DNA of 64,000 nt from Phytohabitans aurantiacus (GTDB lineage: Bacteria > Actinomycetota > Actinomycetes > Mycobacteriales > Micromonosporaceae). The stretch covers positions 487,743 through 551,742 of the forward strand of contig NZ_BSDI01000001.1 of assembly GCF_027923225.1 (NCBI RefSeq). Direction: 5' to 3'. The notes beneath the pieces were generated by a model. That model was not told where the DNA came from, searched no databases, and worked only from the letters and a program-made list of their open reading frames with translations. Shown in pieces: positions 1-7,017 of this stretch. Position numbers and translations under genes: made by a program. Position 1 is the stretch's first letter. The number at the start of each line of letters is the position of its first letter.

Positions 1-49
1 CCCCGGGGGTGCCGAGACCGGACACCTCCTGAGTCAGGATGACCTTCAT
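1..49 (-). CDS. rplI: 50S ribosomal protein L9, N-terminal fragment
   Basis: Only the first 16 codons lie in the window; the gene runs off the left edge. The translation begins MKVILTQEVSGLGTPG, which is the characteristic start of bL9, a long two-domain protein at the base of the L1 stalk. It follows rpsR on the same strand after a 14-base gap, as in the standard rpsF-ssb-rpsR-rplI operon. An AGG-type ribosome site sits in the gap. Identity is confident from the N-terminus and context, although most of the gene cannot be seen. Confidence 0.88.
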   Translation of the reverse strand, partial: MKVILTQEVSGLGTPG

Positions 50-63
50 GTCGGTGCCTCCCC

Positions 64-303
64 TCAGCGAGCCGTGGCCGTGTAGGGCAGGAGCGCCATC
101 TCACGGGCGTTCTTGACCGCACGGGCGATCTGGCGCTGCTGCTGGGAGGTAACCCCGGTCACCCGCCGAGCGCGGATCTTGCCGCGGTCGGAGATGAACT
201 TGCGCAGCAGCGCGGTGTCCTTGTAGTCGATGTAGGTGATCCCCTCTTTGTCGAGCGGGTTCACCTTCTTCTTCGGCTTGCGCAGTGCCGCAGCCTTAGC
301 CAT
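64..303 (-). CDS. rpsR: 30S ribosomal protein S18
   Basis: A 79-residue basic protein with the core of bS18, including IDYKDTALLRKFISDRGKI and the C-terminal QQRQIARAVKNAREMALLPY. S18 binds S6 on the platform of the small ribosomal subunit. There is no cysteine, so it is the form without the zinc-binding pair seen in some actinobacterial S18 paralogues. It lies between ssb and rplI, all on the minus strand with short gaps, so the four genes very likely form one transcript. Length and sequence are normal for the family. Confidence 0.97.
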   Translation of the reverse strand: MAKAAALRKPKKKVNPLDKEGITYIDYKDTALLRKFISDRGKIRARRVTGVTSQQQRQIARAVKNAREMALLPYTATAR

Positions 304-327
304 TGCTCTTGCTCCTGATGATCCTGG

Positions 328-852
328 TTAGAACGGGGGCTCGTCGTCGAAGTTGCCACCGCCGGAACCGGAGGAACTCGAGGCAGGGGCCGGACTCGCG
401 GTAGCCCACGGGTCGTCGAAGTTGCCTCCGCCGCCCTGGCCACCACCGCCACCGCCTCCAGAGGAGCCGAAGCCACCGCCGCCGGAACGCGACATCTTCT
501 GCACCTTCGCCGTGGCATACCGCAGCGACGGGCCGATTTCGTCGACCTCCAGCTCGATGACCGTGCGCTTCTCGCCCTCACGAGTCTCGTACGACCGCTG
601 GCGCAGCCGACCCGAGACGATCACGCGGGCACCCCGCTGCAGCGACTCGGCGACGTGCTCCGCCGCCTGACGCCACACCGTGCAAGCCAGGAACAGCGGC
701 TCGCCGTCCTTCCACTCGCCGGACGTGCGGTCCATGAACCGCGGCGTCGAGGCGATCCGGAACTTGGCGACCGCGGCACCCGACGGGGTGAAGCGCAACT
801 CGGGGTCATCGGTCAGGTTGCCGATGACCGTGATGGTGGTGTCTCCTGCCAT
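328..852 (-). CDS. ssb: Single-stranded DNA-binding protein
   Basis: Essential SSB that coats single-stranded DNA during replication, recombination and repair. The first ~110 residues form the OB fold (TTITVIGNLTDDPELRFTPSG near the start). A glycine-rich disordered linker follows, and the protein ends in the acidic tip DDEPPF that recruits partner proteins. I place the start at the ATG at 852, where GAGGAG lies about 6 bases upstream; an in-frame GTG 18 bases further out would add MREELV but has no better site. The resulting length is 174 residues. It sits between rpsF and rpsR, the usual place for the replication SSB. Confidence 0.96.
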   Translation of the reverse strand: MAGDTTITVIGNLTDDPELRFTPSGAAVAKFRIASTPRFMDRTSGEWKDGEPLFLACTVWRQAAEHVAESLQRGARVIVSGRLRQRSYETREGEKRTVIELEVDEIGPSLRYATAKVQKMSRSGGGGFGSSGGGGGGGQGGGGNFDDPWATASPAPASSSSGSGGGNFDDEPPF

Positions 853-948
853 GACCAACTCCTCGCGCACTCATCGTTTCGCCGCTCAGGCTGCCAGAGC
901 CCTCCGACAACAAACGATGAGCCGGATCCGGGTGGGCCGGGCGCCGCG

Positions 949-1239
949 CTAGCGGACGTCCGGACGGATGACCTTGGTACGCAGAACGGACTCGTTCAGC
1001 CGAAGCTGGCGGTCCAGCTCAGCCACCGCCTCAGGCGAAGCCTGGAGGTCGATGACCGCGTAGATGCCCTCGGCCTTCTTGTTGATCTCGAACGACAGGC
1101 GCCGGCGGCCCCATACGTCGAGCTTCTCCACCGAGCCACCCGCGGTGCGGATCACGTTGAGGTACGTGTCGAGCGACGGGGCGACGGTGCGCTCCTCGAG
1201 GCTTGGGTCGAGGATCACCATGATCTCGTAATGACGCAA
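949..1239 (-). CDS. rpsF: 30S ribosomal protein S6
   Basis: A 96-residue bS6 protein (RHYEIMVILDPSLEERTV at the N-terminus, WGRRRLSFEINKKAEGIYAV in the middle) that pairs with S18 in the 30S platform. It is the first gene of the rpsF-ssb-rpsR-rplI operon. The start codon is TTG at 1239, not ATG; a strong AGGAGGTGAG lies 8-10 bases upstream, which decides the start and matches the conserved N-terminus. Because the S6:S18 complex is known in several bacteria to repress its own operon through a leader hairpin, the hairpin at 1302-1346 is of interest. Confidence 0.96.
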   Translation of the reverse strand: MRHYEIMVILDPSLEERTVAPSLDTYLNVIRTAGGSVEKLDVWGRRRLSFEINKKAEGIYAVIDLQASPEAVAELDRQLRLNESVLRTKVIRPDVR

Positions 1240-1301
1240 GACGTGCTCACCTCCTCTGGGCTAGCGGCCACGGTCCATCCGTGACAGGAGGTCGTGCGTC
1301 T

Positions 1302-1346
1302 GTTCGCACAGCGACGCCGCGGGATAGGCCCGCGGCGACAGCGAAC
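1302..1346 (-). promoter_or_regulatory. Leader hairpin upstream of rpsF, candidate S6:S18 control element
   Basis: In the rpsF leader, about 60 bases before the start codon, a two-part stem can be drawn. The inner stem is a perfect 9-bp pair (1315-1323 with 1329-1337) closing a 5-base loop. The outer stem is GTTCGC (1302-1307) paired with GCGAAC (1341-1346), leaving an internal loop. Leader hairpins bound by the S6:S18 complex are known in other bacteria. That this one has the same job is inference from position; the exact consensus was not testable here. Confidence 0.4.
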
Positions 1347-1381
1347 TGAACCAGAGTACCGGGAGGCCCCGATACGAAGAG

Positions 1382-1466
1382 CCGCGGGGCGCCCTATCCA
1401 CTTCTTTGGGTGGGACCTGGGGAGGAACGACCACACCGACGAGGTTGGATAGAAGGCGCCCCGCGG
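1382..1466. repeat. Long imperfect inverted repeat between rpsF and the secreted protein gene
   Basis: The arm 1382-1400 is complementary to 1446-1466, a 19-bp match broken only by a two-base AA bulge at 1453-1454. The 45-base centre is purine-rich. The arm contains CCGCGGGGCGCC next to CTATCCA. It could serve as a terminator for the gene ending at 1488 or as part of the rpsF leader. There is no clean T-run on the minus strand. Confidence 0.55.
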
Positions 1467-1487
1467 AGCCTTTTCTTCAGTTACATA

Positions 1488-2285
1488 TTACGCGACACCC
1501 GTCCGGGTTGCACGTTGAGCGATAATAGCCCGAATTGCTCCGGCTGACACGCCAACGACACATACTGTGGCGATAAGTGCCAGCAATCCGATTGGCCCTG
1601 TTTCGCGAATCGGCTCGACCGACGCCAACGCCTCCGCGGCGGCCCCTTCCGACCCGGTCGCTTCGTCGAAGGTAGCCGCGCCGGCATCCAGGTCGCCACC
1701 GTCTTCGCTGGTGACGGCCGCGTCCGGGCTGGCTTCCGCCGACGGGCTCGCGTCCGGCTCCGGCGAGGCCGAGGCCCGGGTCCGCGGCCGGTCGCCGTGC
1801 TCGTTGGAGGGCGGGCGTCCCGGACGGCTGGTCCCCGGCTTGGTACCGGAGCCCGGCGTGGCCGACCCGGGTGCCGCGACGACCTCCACGCGTACCGCGG
1901 ACTGCTTGCCGAGCATGCAACTCGGCTTGAGACCGAGGGTCACCGGACCGCGGTGGAACACCACCGGAGCGGTGGCGCCGTTTTCGATCTCACCCTGCGA
2001 GGCGCCGTCGAGGTACAGCTTGGCGCGGTACCCCGTCTGGTTGACCACCCGCAGCGTCGTCTCCGCCGGCACGGTGACCGCCGAAGCGCTGGGGTTGGCC
2101 TCGCACGAGACCCCGAGCAGTCCTTTGGAACCGCTGAACACGACCTCCTTGCCGCTTTCCGGCACGGAGATTGCGGGAGACGGTGCCGGTGCGGCGTACA
2201 CCGCTCCGGTGGCCAGCAGCGGTGCGGCGACGAACAGTGCGGCCACAGCGGTGGCTGCGGCACGATGTCGGGCCGGCGTCGGCAT
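1488..2285 (-). CDS. Secreted protein with a C-terminal membrane anchor, function unknown
   Basis: 265 residues. The N-terminus is a clear Sec signal peptide (basic PARHR, hydrophobic AVAALFVAAPLLATGAV, likely cleavage near AVYAAP). About 110 residues of predicted extracellular beta-rich sequence with two cysteines (in GVSCEAN and KPSCMLG) follow. Then comes a long Pro/Ser/Ala/Asp-rich linker and a hydrophobic segment near the C-terminus (IGLLALIATVCVVGVSAGAI) ending in a short basic tail. This is the layout of a wall-spanning surface protein, but there is no LPXTG motif. The ATG at 2285 has GGGGAG 7-8 bases upstream. I do not recognise a named family. Confidence 0.75.
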   Translation of the reverse strand: MPTPARHRAAATAVAALFVAAPLLATGAVYAAPAPSPAISVPESGKEVVFSGSKGLLGVSCEANPSASAVTVPAETTLRVVNQTGYRAKLYLDGASQGEIENGATAPVVFHRGPVTLGLKPSCMLGKQSAVRVEVVAAPGSATPGSGTKPGTSRPGRPPSNEHGDRPRTRASASPEPDASPSAEASPDAAVTSEDGGDLDAGAATFDEATGSEGAAAEALASVEPIRETGPIGLLALIATVCVVGVSAGAIRAIIAQRATRTGVA

Positions 2286-2410
2286 TCACCATCTCCCCAG
2301 GTCGGTATCGGGTCCACTCCCAGTAACGATGTGGTCAACAAGGCGGTGACGGGTGATTGCGAGCTATGCCCGGCCCGGTTTGGTCGGTGGTGAGCAGTAG
2401 GCTCGCCACC

Positions 2411-3187
2411 ATGCGTATCGGAGCCCACGTCGACTCGACCGACCCGCTGGGCGAGGCCGCCGCCCGCGGCGCCGAGACCGTGCAGTTCTTCCTCACCGAC
2501 CCGCAGGCGTGGAAAGACCCGGAGCCGCGCGCCGACGCCGATGCGGTGCTCGCGGCCGACGTCGACGTCTACATTCACGCGCCCTACCGGATCAACGTCG
2601 CCACCCTCAACAACCGCATCCGCATCCCGAGCCGCAAGCTGCTTCTGACCCATGCCCAGGGCGCGGCCGCGCTGGGTGCAAAAGGTCTGATCGTCCACGG
2701 TGGACACGTCGGCAGCGGCGAAGACGTGGCGGTCGGCTTCGACAACTGGCGAAAGACGTTCGAATACGGTGCGAAGGCGGGCGGCTTCCCGACGCCGATC
2801 CTGATCGAAAACACGGCCGGCGGTGACAATGCGTGCGCCCGGCGCTTCGACGCGCTCGCCCGCCTGTGGGAGGCGATCGGCGACTACGAGGTCGGTTTCT
2901 GCCTCGACACCTGCCATGCGTTCGCGGCCGGCGAAGACCTCCTCGACGCGGTCGACCGGATCAAGGCCATCACCGGCCGCATCGACCTGATCCACGCCAA
3001 CGGCTCCAAGGACCCGTTCGACTCGGGGCGCGACCGCCACGACAACCTCGGGGCCGGCACGATCGACCCGGAGCTGATCGTGGCCGTGGTGCGGGCGGCC
3101 GGCGCGCCCGTGGTCGTCGAGACCCCGGGTGGAGTCGAGGGCCAGGGCGCCGACATCGAGTTTCTGCGTGACCGCGTCGGCCGATAG
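2411..3187 (+). CDS. nfo: Deoxyribonuclease IV (AP endonuclease)
   Basis: A 258-residue TIM-barrel endonuclease IV that cuts DNA 5' of abasic sites in base excision repair, using a trinuclear zinc centre. Family motifs are visible in order: IHAPYRIN, VHGGHVG, LIENTAGG, GFCLDTCHAF and HANGSKDPFDSGRDRH, which supply the metal-ligand His, Glu and Asp residues. I start at the ATG at 2411 (MRIGAHVDST), the conserved N-terminus, rather than at in-frame codons further upstream. The ribosome site is weak. It stands 12 bases before the membrane protein gene at 3200 and may be cotranscribed with it. Confidence 0.93.
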   Translation: MRIGAHVDSTDPLGEAAARGAETVQFFLTDPQAWKDPEPRADADAVLAADVDVYIHAPYRINVATLNNRIRIPSRKLLLTHAQGAAALGAKGLIVHGGHVGSGEDVAVGFDNWRKTFEYGAKAGGFPTPILIENTAGGDNACARRFDALARLWEAIGDYEVGFCLDTCHAFAAGEDLLDAVDRIKAITGRIDLIHANGSKDPFDSGRDRHDNLGAGTIDPELIVAVVRAAGAPVVVETPGGVEGQGADIEFLRDRVGR

Positions 3188-3199
3188 GGTCGTCGGTCG

Positions 3200-5422
3200 A
3201 TGACTACCGAGCCGCCGGCACCCGCCACACCGACCCCGGCCACCGATCCGGCACGTGCCGGATCGGCAGGCTCCGCACCGGCGAGCTCCGACAAGCCGGC
3301 CAGCGCGAAGACTTCCGAGGGGGCGCCGGCCGCCAGCGCGCCGACGTCGCCGGCACCGGCTGGCGCCGCGACCAAGCCGTCCAGCGAGCCCGCCGCGCCG
3401 GACCCGGAGCCGGCCAAGTCGGAGGATGACGCGCCGGACGCGGGCCCACCCAAGTCCGAAGCCGCGCAAGCGCCCAAGCCTCGCGCGGCGGAGGAGGCCG
3501 GCGCCGGGGCCGGCGCGGTGGCCACCAAGACCGACAAGCCGGACGACGCCGCGAAGTCAGAAAAGTCCGAAGCACAGCCGAAGAAGGCGGAGAAGGACGG
3601 CGCGGAGAAGGACGGGTCGGGCAGCGAGGAGGCGGCGAAGCCGCCGCGTGACCCGTTCACGTCGTTCGCGCCGGAGCCCGAGCACGAGCCGGGCCGGCTC
3701 CAGCGCTTCGGTCGCGCGATCGGCCGGTTCGTGATCCACGAGCGGTTCCTCGCCGTCGTCGGGTCGCTCGCGCTCGCCGTCCTCATGACGTGGCCCACCC
3801 TGCGTTACCCGCAGCACACCCTGCCGCAGGACATCTGGGACCCTACCCTTCAGTCCTGGCAGATGGCCTGGTCGGGCCACATCCTGCTGAGCGACCCCAC
3901 CCAGCTCTGGAACGCCAACGCGTTCTATCCCGAACGGCTCAGCTTCGCGTTCTCCGACACGCTGCTTGGGTACGCGCCGGCCGGGATGCTCGGCGACGGG
4001 CCTACGGCGGCGGTGCTGCGGTACAACATCATGTTCGTGCTGGCACACGCGCTGGCCACCCTCGGCGCGTACGCGCTGGTCCGCCAGCTCGGCGCCGGAC
4101 GCACGGGCGCCGTCGTGGCGGCGGCCGCCTACACCTACGCCCCGTGGATGCTGTCGCAGGCGGGTCACCTGCACATCGTGTCGAACGGCGGCATCCCACT
4201 GGCGCTGGCGATGCTGGCGCGCGGCCACGGCTACTCGTTCCGGCACGGGTACCGGCCGGACCGGCGGCACGCCGGCTGGGCGCTGCTCGGCTGGATCGTG
4301 GCGGCGTGGCAGATCAGCCTCGGCTTCGGCATCGGCCTGCCGTTCGCGTACGTGCTGGCGCTGCTCGGCGTCGCGGCGATCGGCGTCTGGTTCTGGCGAA
4401 AGGCGCGACGCTGGGCGGTGAAGCGCCCGTTCGGGATCCGGCTGGCCCTGGCCGACGTGGTCGGCGGTGCGATCTTCGCGGCCACCGGCGCCCTGATGTC
4501 CCTGCCGTACTTCGAGGTGGCGCACCAGCACCCCGAGGCGGCTCGCACCGTCAACGACCTGAGGGCGTACTCGCCACCGCCGAGCGGCTTCTTCATCGCG
4601 CCCCCGGAGTCCCTGGTCTGGGGCGATCTGCACGAGAGCGCGCGCGCCGGCCTCCCGTGGGCGCCGGAGATGACGCTCCTGCCCGGGTTCGTGCTGTACG
4701 GGCTCGCGCTGGCGGGCCTGTTCTTCTCCGTCTGGAAGCTGCGCCACCGGCTGCTCCTGCTCGCCGGTGTACTCGTCAGCGGCATCCTGGCGATGGGTCC
4801 ACGCTTCTTCGGCGGCACCTACACCTACCTGCCGCTGTTCAACAACCTGCCGGGCTGGGATGGTCTGCGCACCCCCGGACGCCTGATGTTGTGGACTTCG
4901 CTGCTGCTCGGCATCCTGGCCGCCGGCGCGGTGAGCGCGTTCGTCCGGAGGGTCGAGAAGATCTCGACTCTGCGAGTGCCACCGCGTCCACAGCCGTGGC
5001 TGCGACTGCTGACATTCGTGCCCTTGGCGCTGGTGCTCGTCGAGGGACTCAACACCACGCCGCACCCGATCGTGCCGCAGCAGCCCGTCGTCATGCGGGT
5101 CGACGAGGGCCCGATCCTGGTGCTGCCGAGCACTCTCAAGATCGACCAAAACGTCATGCTGTGGTCGACGACGCGGTTCCAGCCGATCGTCAACGGCGGC
5201 AGCGGCTTCACGCCGACCCGGCAGGAGGAGGTGCGCGAGATGGCTCGCTCCTTCCCCGACCAGGCCAGCGTCGACTACCTGCGGGAGCTGGGCGTCAAGA
5301 CCGTGGTCCTGCTGCGTGACCAGATCTCCGGCACACCGTGGCAGGCGGCCGCCGACCTGTCCGTCGACAACCTCGGCATCGAGCGCGAAGACGTCGGAGA
5401 CACGATCATCTTCCGCCTCTGA
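3200..5422 (+). CDS. Polytopic membrane protein, GT-C glycosyltransferase-like
   Basis: 740 residues. The first ~165 are a low-complexity Ala/Pro/Lys/Glu/Ser cytoplasmic region. A first membrane helix (FLAVVGSLALAVLMTWPTL) follows, then an acidic extracytoplasmic loop with QDIWDPTLQSWQMAW, roughly ten more helices, and a C-terminal soluble domain of about 150 residues. A conserved Asp in the first loop and this topology are typical of GT-C polyprenyl-phosphate-dependent glycosyltransferases, but the assignment is by architecture only. It converges on the gene at 5439-6944, another membrane sugar-transferase-like protein, and a penicillin-binding protein follows, so a cell-envelope role is plausible. 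Confidence 0.65.
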   Translation: MTTEPPAPATPTPATDPARAGSAGSAPASSDKPASAKTSEGAPAASAPTSPAPAGAATKPSSEPAAPDPEPAKSEDDAPDAGPPKSEAAQAPKPRAAEEAGAGAGAVATKTDKPDDAAKSEKSEAQPKKAEKDGAEKDGSGSEEAAKPPRDPFTSFAPEPEHEPGRLQRFGRAIGRFVIHERFLAVVGSLALAVLMTWPTLRYPQHTLPQDIWDPTLQSWQMAWSGHILLSDPTQLWNANAFYPERLSFAFSDTLLGYAPAGMLGDGPTAAVLRYNIMFVLAHALATLGAYALVRQLGAGRTGAVVAAAAYTYAPWMLSQAGHLHIVSNGGIPLALAMLARGHGYSFRHGYRPDRRHAGWALLGWIVAAWQISLGFGIGLPFAYVLALLGVAAIGVWFWRKARRWAVKRPFGIRLALADVVGGAIFAATGALMSLPYFEVAHQHPEAARTVNDLRAYSPPPSGFFIAPPESLVWGDLHESARAGLPWAPEMTLLPGFVLYGLALAGLFFSVWKLRHRLLLLAGVLVSGILAMGPRFFGGTYTYLPLFNNLPGWDGLRTPGRLMLWTSLLLGILAAGAVSAFVRRVEKISTLRVPPRPQPWLRLLTFVPLALVLVEGLNTTPHPIVPQQPVVMRVDEGPILVLPSTLKIDQNVMLWSTTRFQPIVNGGSGFTPTRQEEVREMARSFPDQASVDYLRELGVKTVVLLRDQISGTPWQAAADLSVDNLGIEREDVGDTIIFRL

Positions 5423-5438
5423 CCGGGCTGACGAAGGC

Positions 5439-6944
5439 TTACGCCGGGATGAGGGCCTCTTCTTCTTGACGGGCTCTGCGTTCTCGGCGGCGGATCAGCC
5501 AGGGCGCGTCCGGTGCGCCGTCGAAGAACCCGCCGTCCGGGTCGTCCTCGTACGTGTCGCGGACGCGATCCTGCTCGGGCTTGAGGATGTCACGAACGAT
5601 CAGTCCACAGAGGACGCCAACCGTGATGAGCCGCAGCGAGGCCGCCAGCACGAACACGCCCTCCGGGAAGACCTGCTTGCCCGAGGCGCCGAGCAGCTCG
5701 CCGTAGAACGACACGAAGTACAGCACTTCGGCGATCTGCCAGGCGAGGAAGGCACCCCACCGCGGCCGAGCCAGCACCGCCAGCGGCAGCAGCCACAGGA
5801 CGAACTGCTGCGACCAGACCTTGCTGAAGATCAGGAACGCGGCCACAACGAGGAACGCCAACTGCGCCACCCGGGGCTTCCGGGGAGCGAAGAGGGCCAG
5901 CGCGGCGACGCCCAGGCAGCAGAGGCCGAACAGTCCGTACGTGAGGTAGTTGAGCTGCGGGTCGACGTGGTTGCTGAGCCACTGGAACGGGCCTTGGTCG
6001 CCAGCGTTGCCCGAGTTCCACTTGCCGTCGAGGTAGCGGCCGATGTACCAGAACGTGCCCCAGTCGATCGGGCGCTCGGTGTTCAGCTCGAAGAACCGGT
6101 CCCAATTCTCCCGGTACGGGAGGGCGACCGGCAGGTTGACCAGTACGACCGTGGCGATCGCCGTGCCGATGGTGGTCAGGATCGGCCGGAGACGGGCGGT
6201 GCGCAGGCCGAGCACCAGCAGCGGCCCGAGGATGAACAGCGGCCACATCTTCGCCGCGCCGGCGATCCCGAGCAGGATGCCGGCCGCGACGGGTCGTTTC
6301 TTCACCCAGGCGTACAGGCCGAACGCGAAGAACCCGATGGCCAGAAGGTCCCAGTTGACCGTGGCGGTGACGAACAGGGCGGGGGAGAGGGCGAACAGCG
6401 CCGCGTCCCACGGGCGGCGCCTGCGCAGCGCGAGGATCACGCCGACGGTCGCCACGGCCAGGGCGCTCAGCACCAGCGCGTTCAGGTCGTAGAACCACAA
6501 CGCCTGGTTGAGCTCCGGCCGGCTCTCGCCGAGCGCGTGCACCGGCAGGCCCAGCGCGCCCATGAAGTACCCGGTGACGACCGGGTACTCGACCGGGTGA
6601 TCGCGGTACGGCACCTTGCCCTCGTTGAGGCCCTCGGCGTAGTACAGCGCCAGCACATCGGTGTAGCAGAACTTGGTGTACTGGATGTGATCGGCCCAGG
6701 CTCCGTCGCGACAGGGTGACTTCTGCACCCAGTGCAGCGCCAGCGTGAGACACGTGAGGGCGAGCACGATCCGCGCGGCGCTCCAGAACCGCCCACCCCA
6801 GCCATCCGGCTGGTCACGGCCCGCGGCGTGCTCGCCGAGGGGCCCGCCGATGGCCTGGGAGAGCCCACGCACGAACGGGTCGGACTGCGCCGGATGGTCG
6901 ACCCGCTCAGGGCCATCGATGCCTTCCGCCGACTGAACGCTCAT
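5439..6944 (-). CDS. Glycosyltransferase family 87-type membrane protein
   Basis: 501 residues with about ten to twelve membrane helices after a ~50-residue soluble N-terminus. The first large loop contains DHIQYTKFCYTDVLALYY and KVPYRDHPVEYPVVTG, a pattern typical of actinobacterial GT87/DUF2029 polyprenyl-phosphate mannosyltransferases. A later loop has NWDLLAIGFFAFGLYAW. Such enzymes add mannose or arabinose to envelope glycans from a lipid-linked donor. It lies downstream of the penicillin-binding protein gene on the same strand, separated by a strong hairpin, so it may have its own promoter. The exact sugar and acceptor cannot be read from sequence. Confidence 0.75.
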   Translation of the reverse strand: MSVQSAEGIDGPERVDHPAQSDPFVRGLSQAIGGPLGEHAAGRDQPDGWGGRFWSAARIVLALTCLTLALHWVQKSPCRDGAWADHIQYTKFCYTDVLALYYAEGLNEGKVPYRDHPVEYPVVTGYFMGALGLPVHALGESRPELNQALWFYDLNALVLSALAVATVGVILALRRRRPWDAALFALSPALFVTATVNWDLLAIGFFAFGLYAWVKKRPVAAGILLGIAGAAKMWPLFILGPLLVLGLRTARLRPILTTIGTAIATVVLVNLPVALPYRENWDRFFELNTERPIDWGTFWYIGRYLDGKWNSGNAGDQGPFQWLSNHVDPQLNYLTYGLFGLCCLGVAALALFAPRKPRVAQLAFLVVAAFLIFSKVWSQQFVLWLLPLAVLARPRWGAFLAWQIAEVLYFVSFYGELLGASGKQVFPEGVFVLAASLRLITVGVLCGLIVRDILKPEQDRVRDTYEDDPDGGFFDGAPDAPWLIRRRERRARQEEEALIPA

Positions 6945-6981
6945 GAACAGGCATCTTGCCTTATCGGCGGACCTAAACGTA

Positions 6982-7010
6982 GGGCCCGGCGGAGTGTCGT
7001 CGCCGGGCCC
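6982..7010 (-). terminator. Hairpin terminator after the class A PBP gene
   Basis: A perfect 10-bp stem, GGGCCCGGCG (6982-6991) with CGCCGGGCCC (7001-7010), closes a 9-base loop just 7 bases past the stop of the penicillin-binding protein gene. The following minus-strand sequence is only mildly T-rich, which is usual for actinobacterial terminators. Confidence 0.65.
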
Positions 7011-7017
7011 CAGGTCA

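Noticed and set aside
3557..5149. A 530-codon minus-strand frame across the membrane protein gene
   Set aside because: Its translation is Gln/Arg/Glu-rich and lacks any motif; the plus-strand gene encodes a coherent set of membrane helices.
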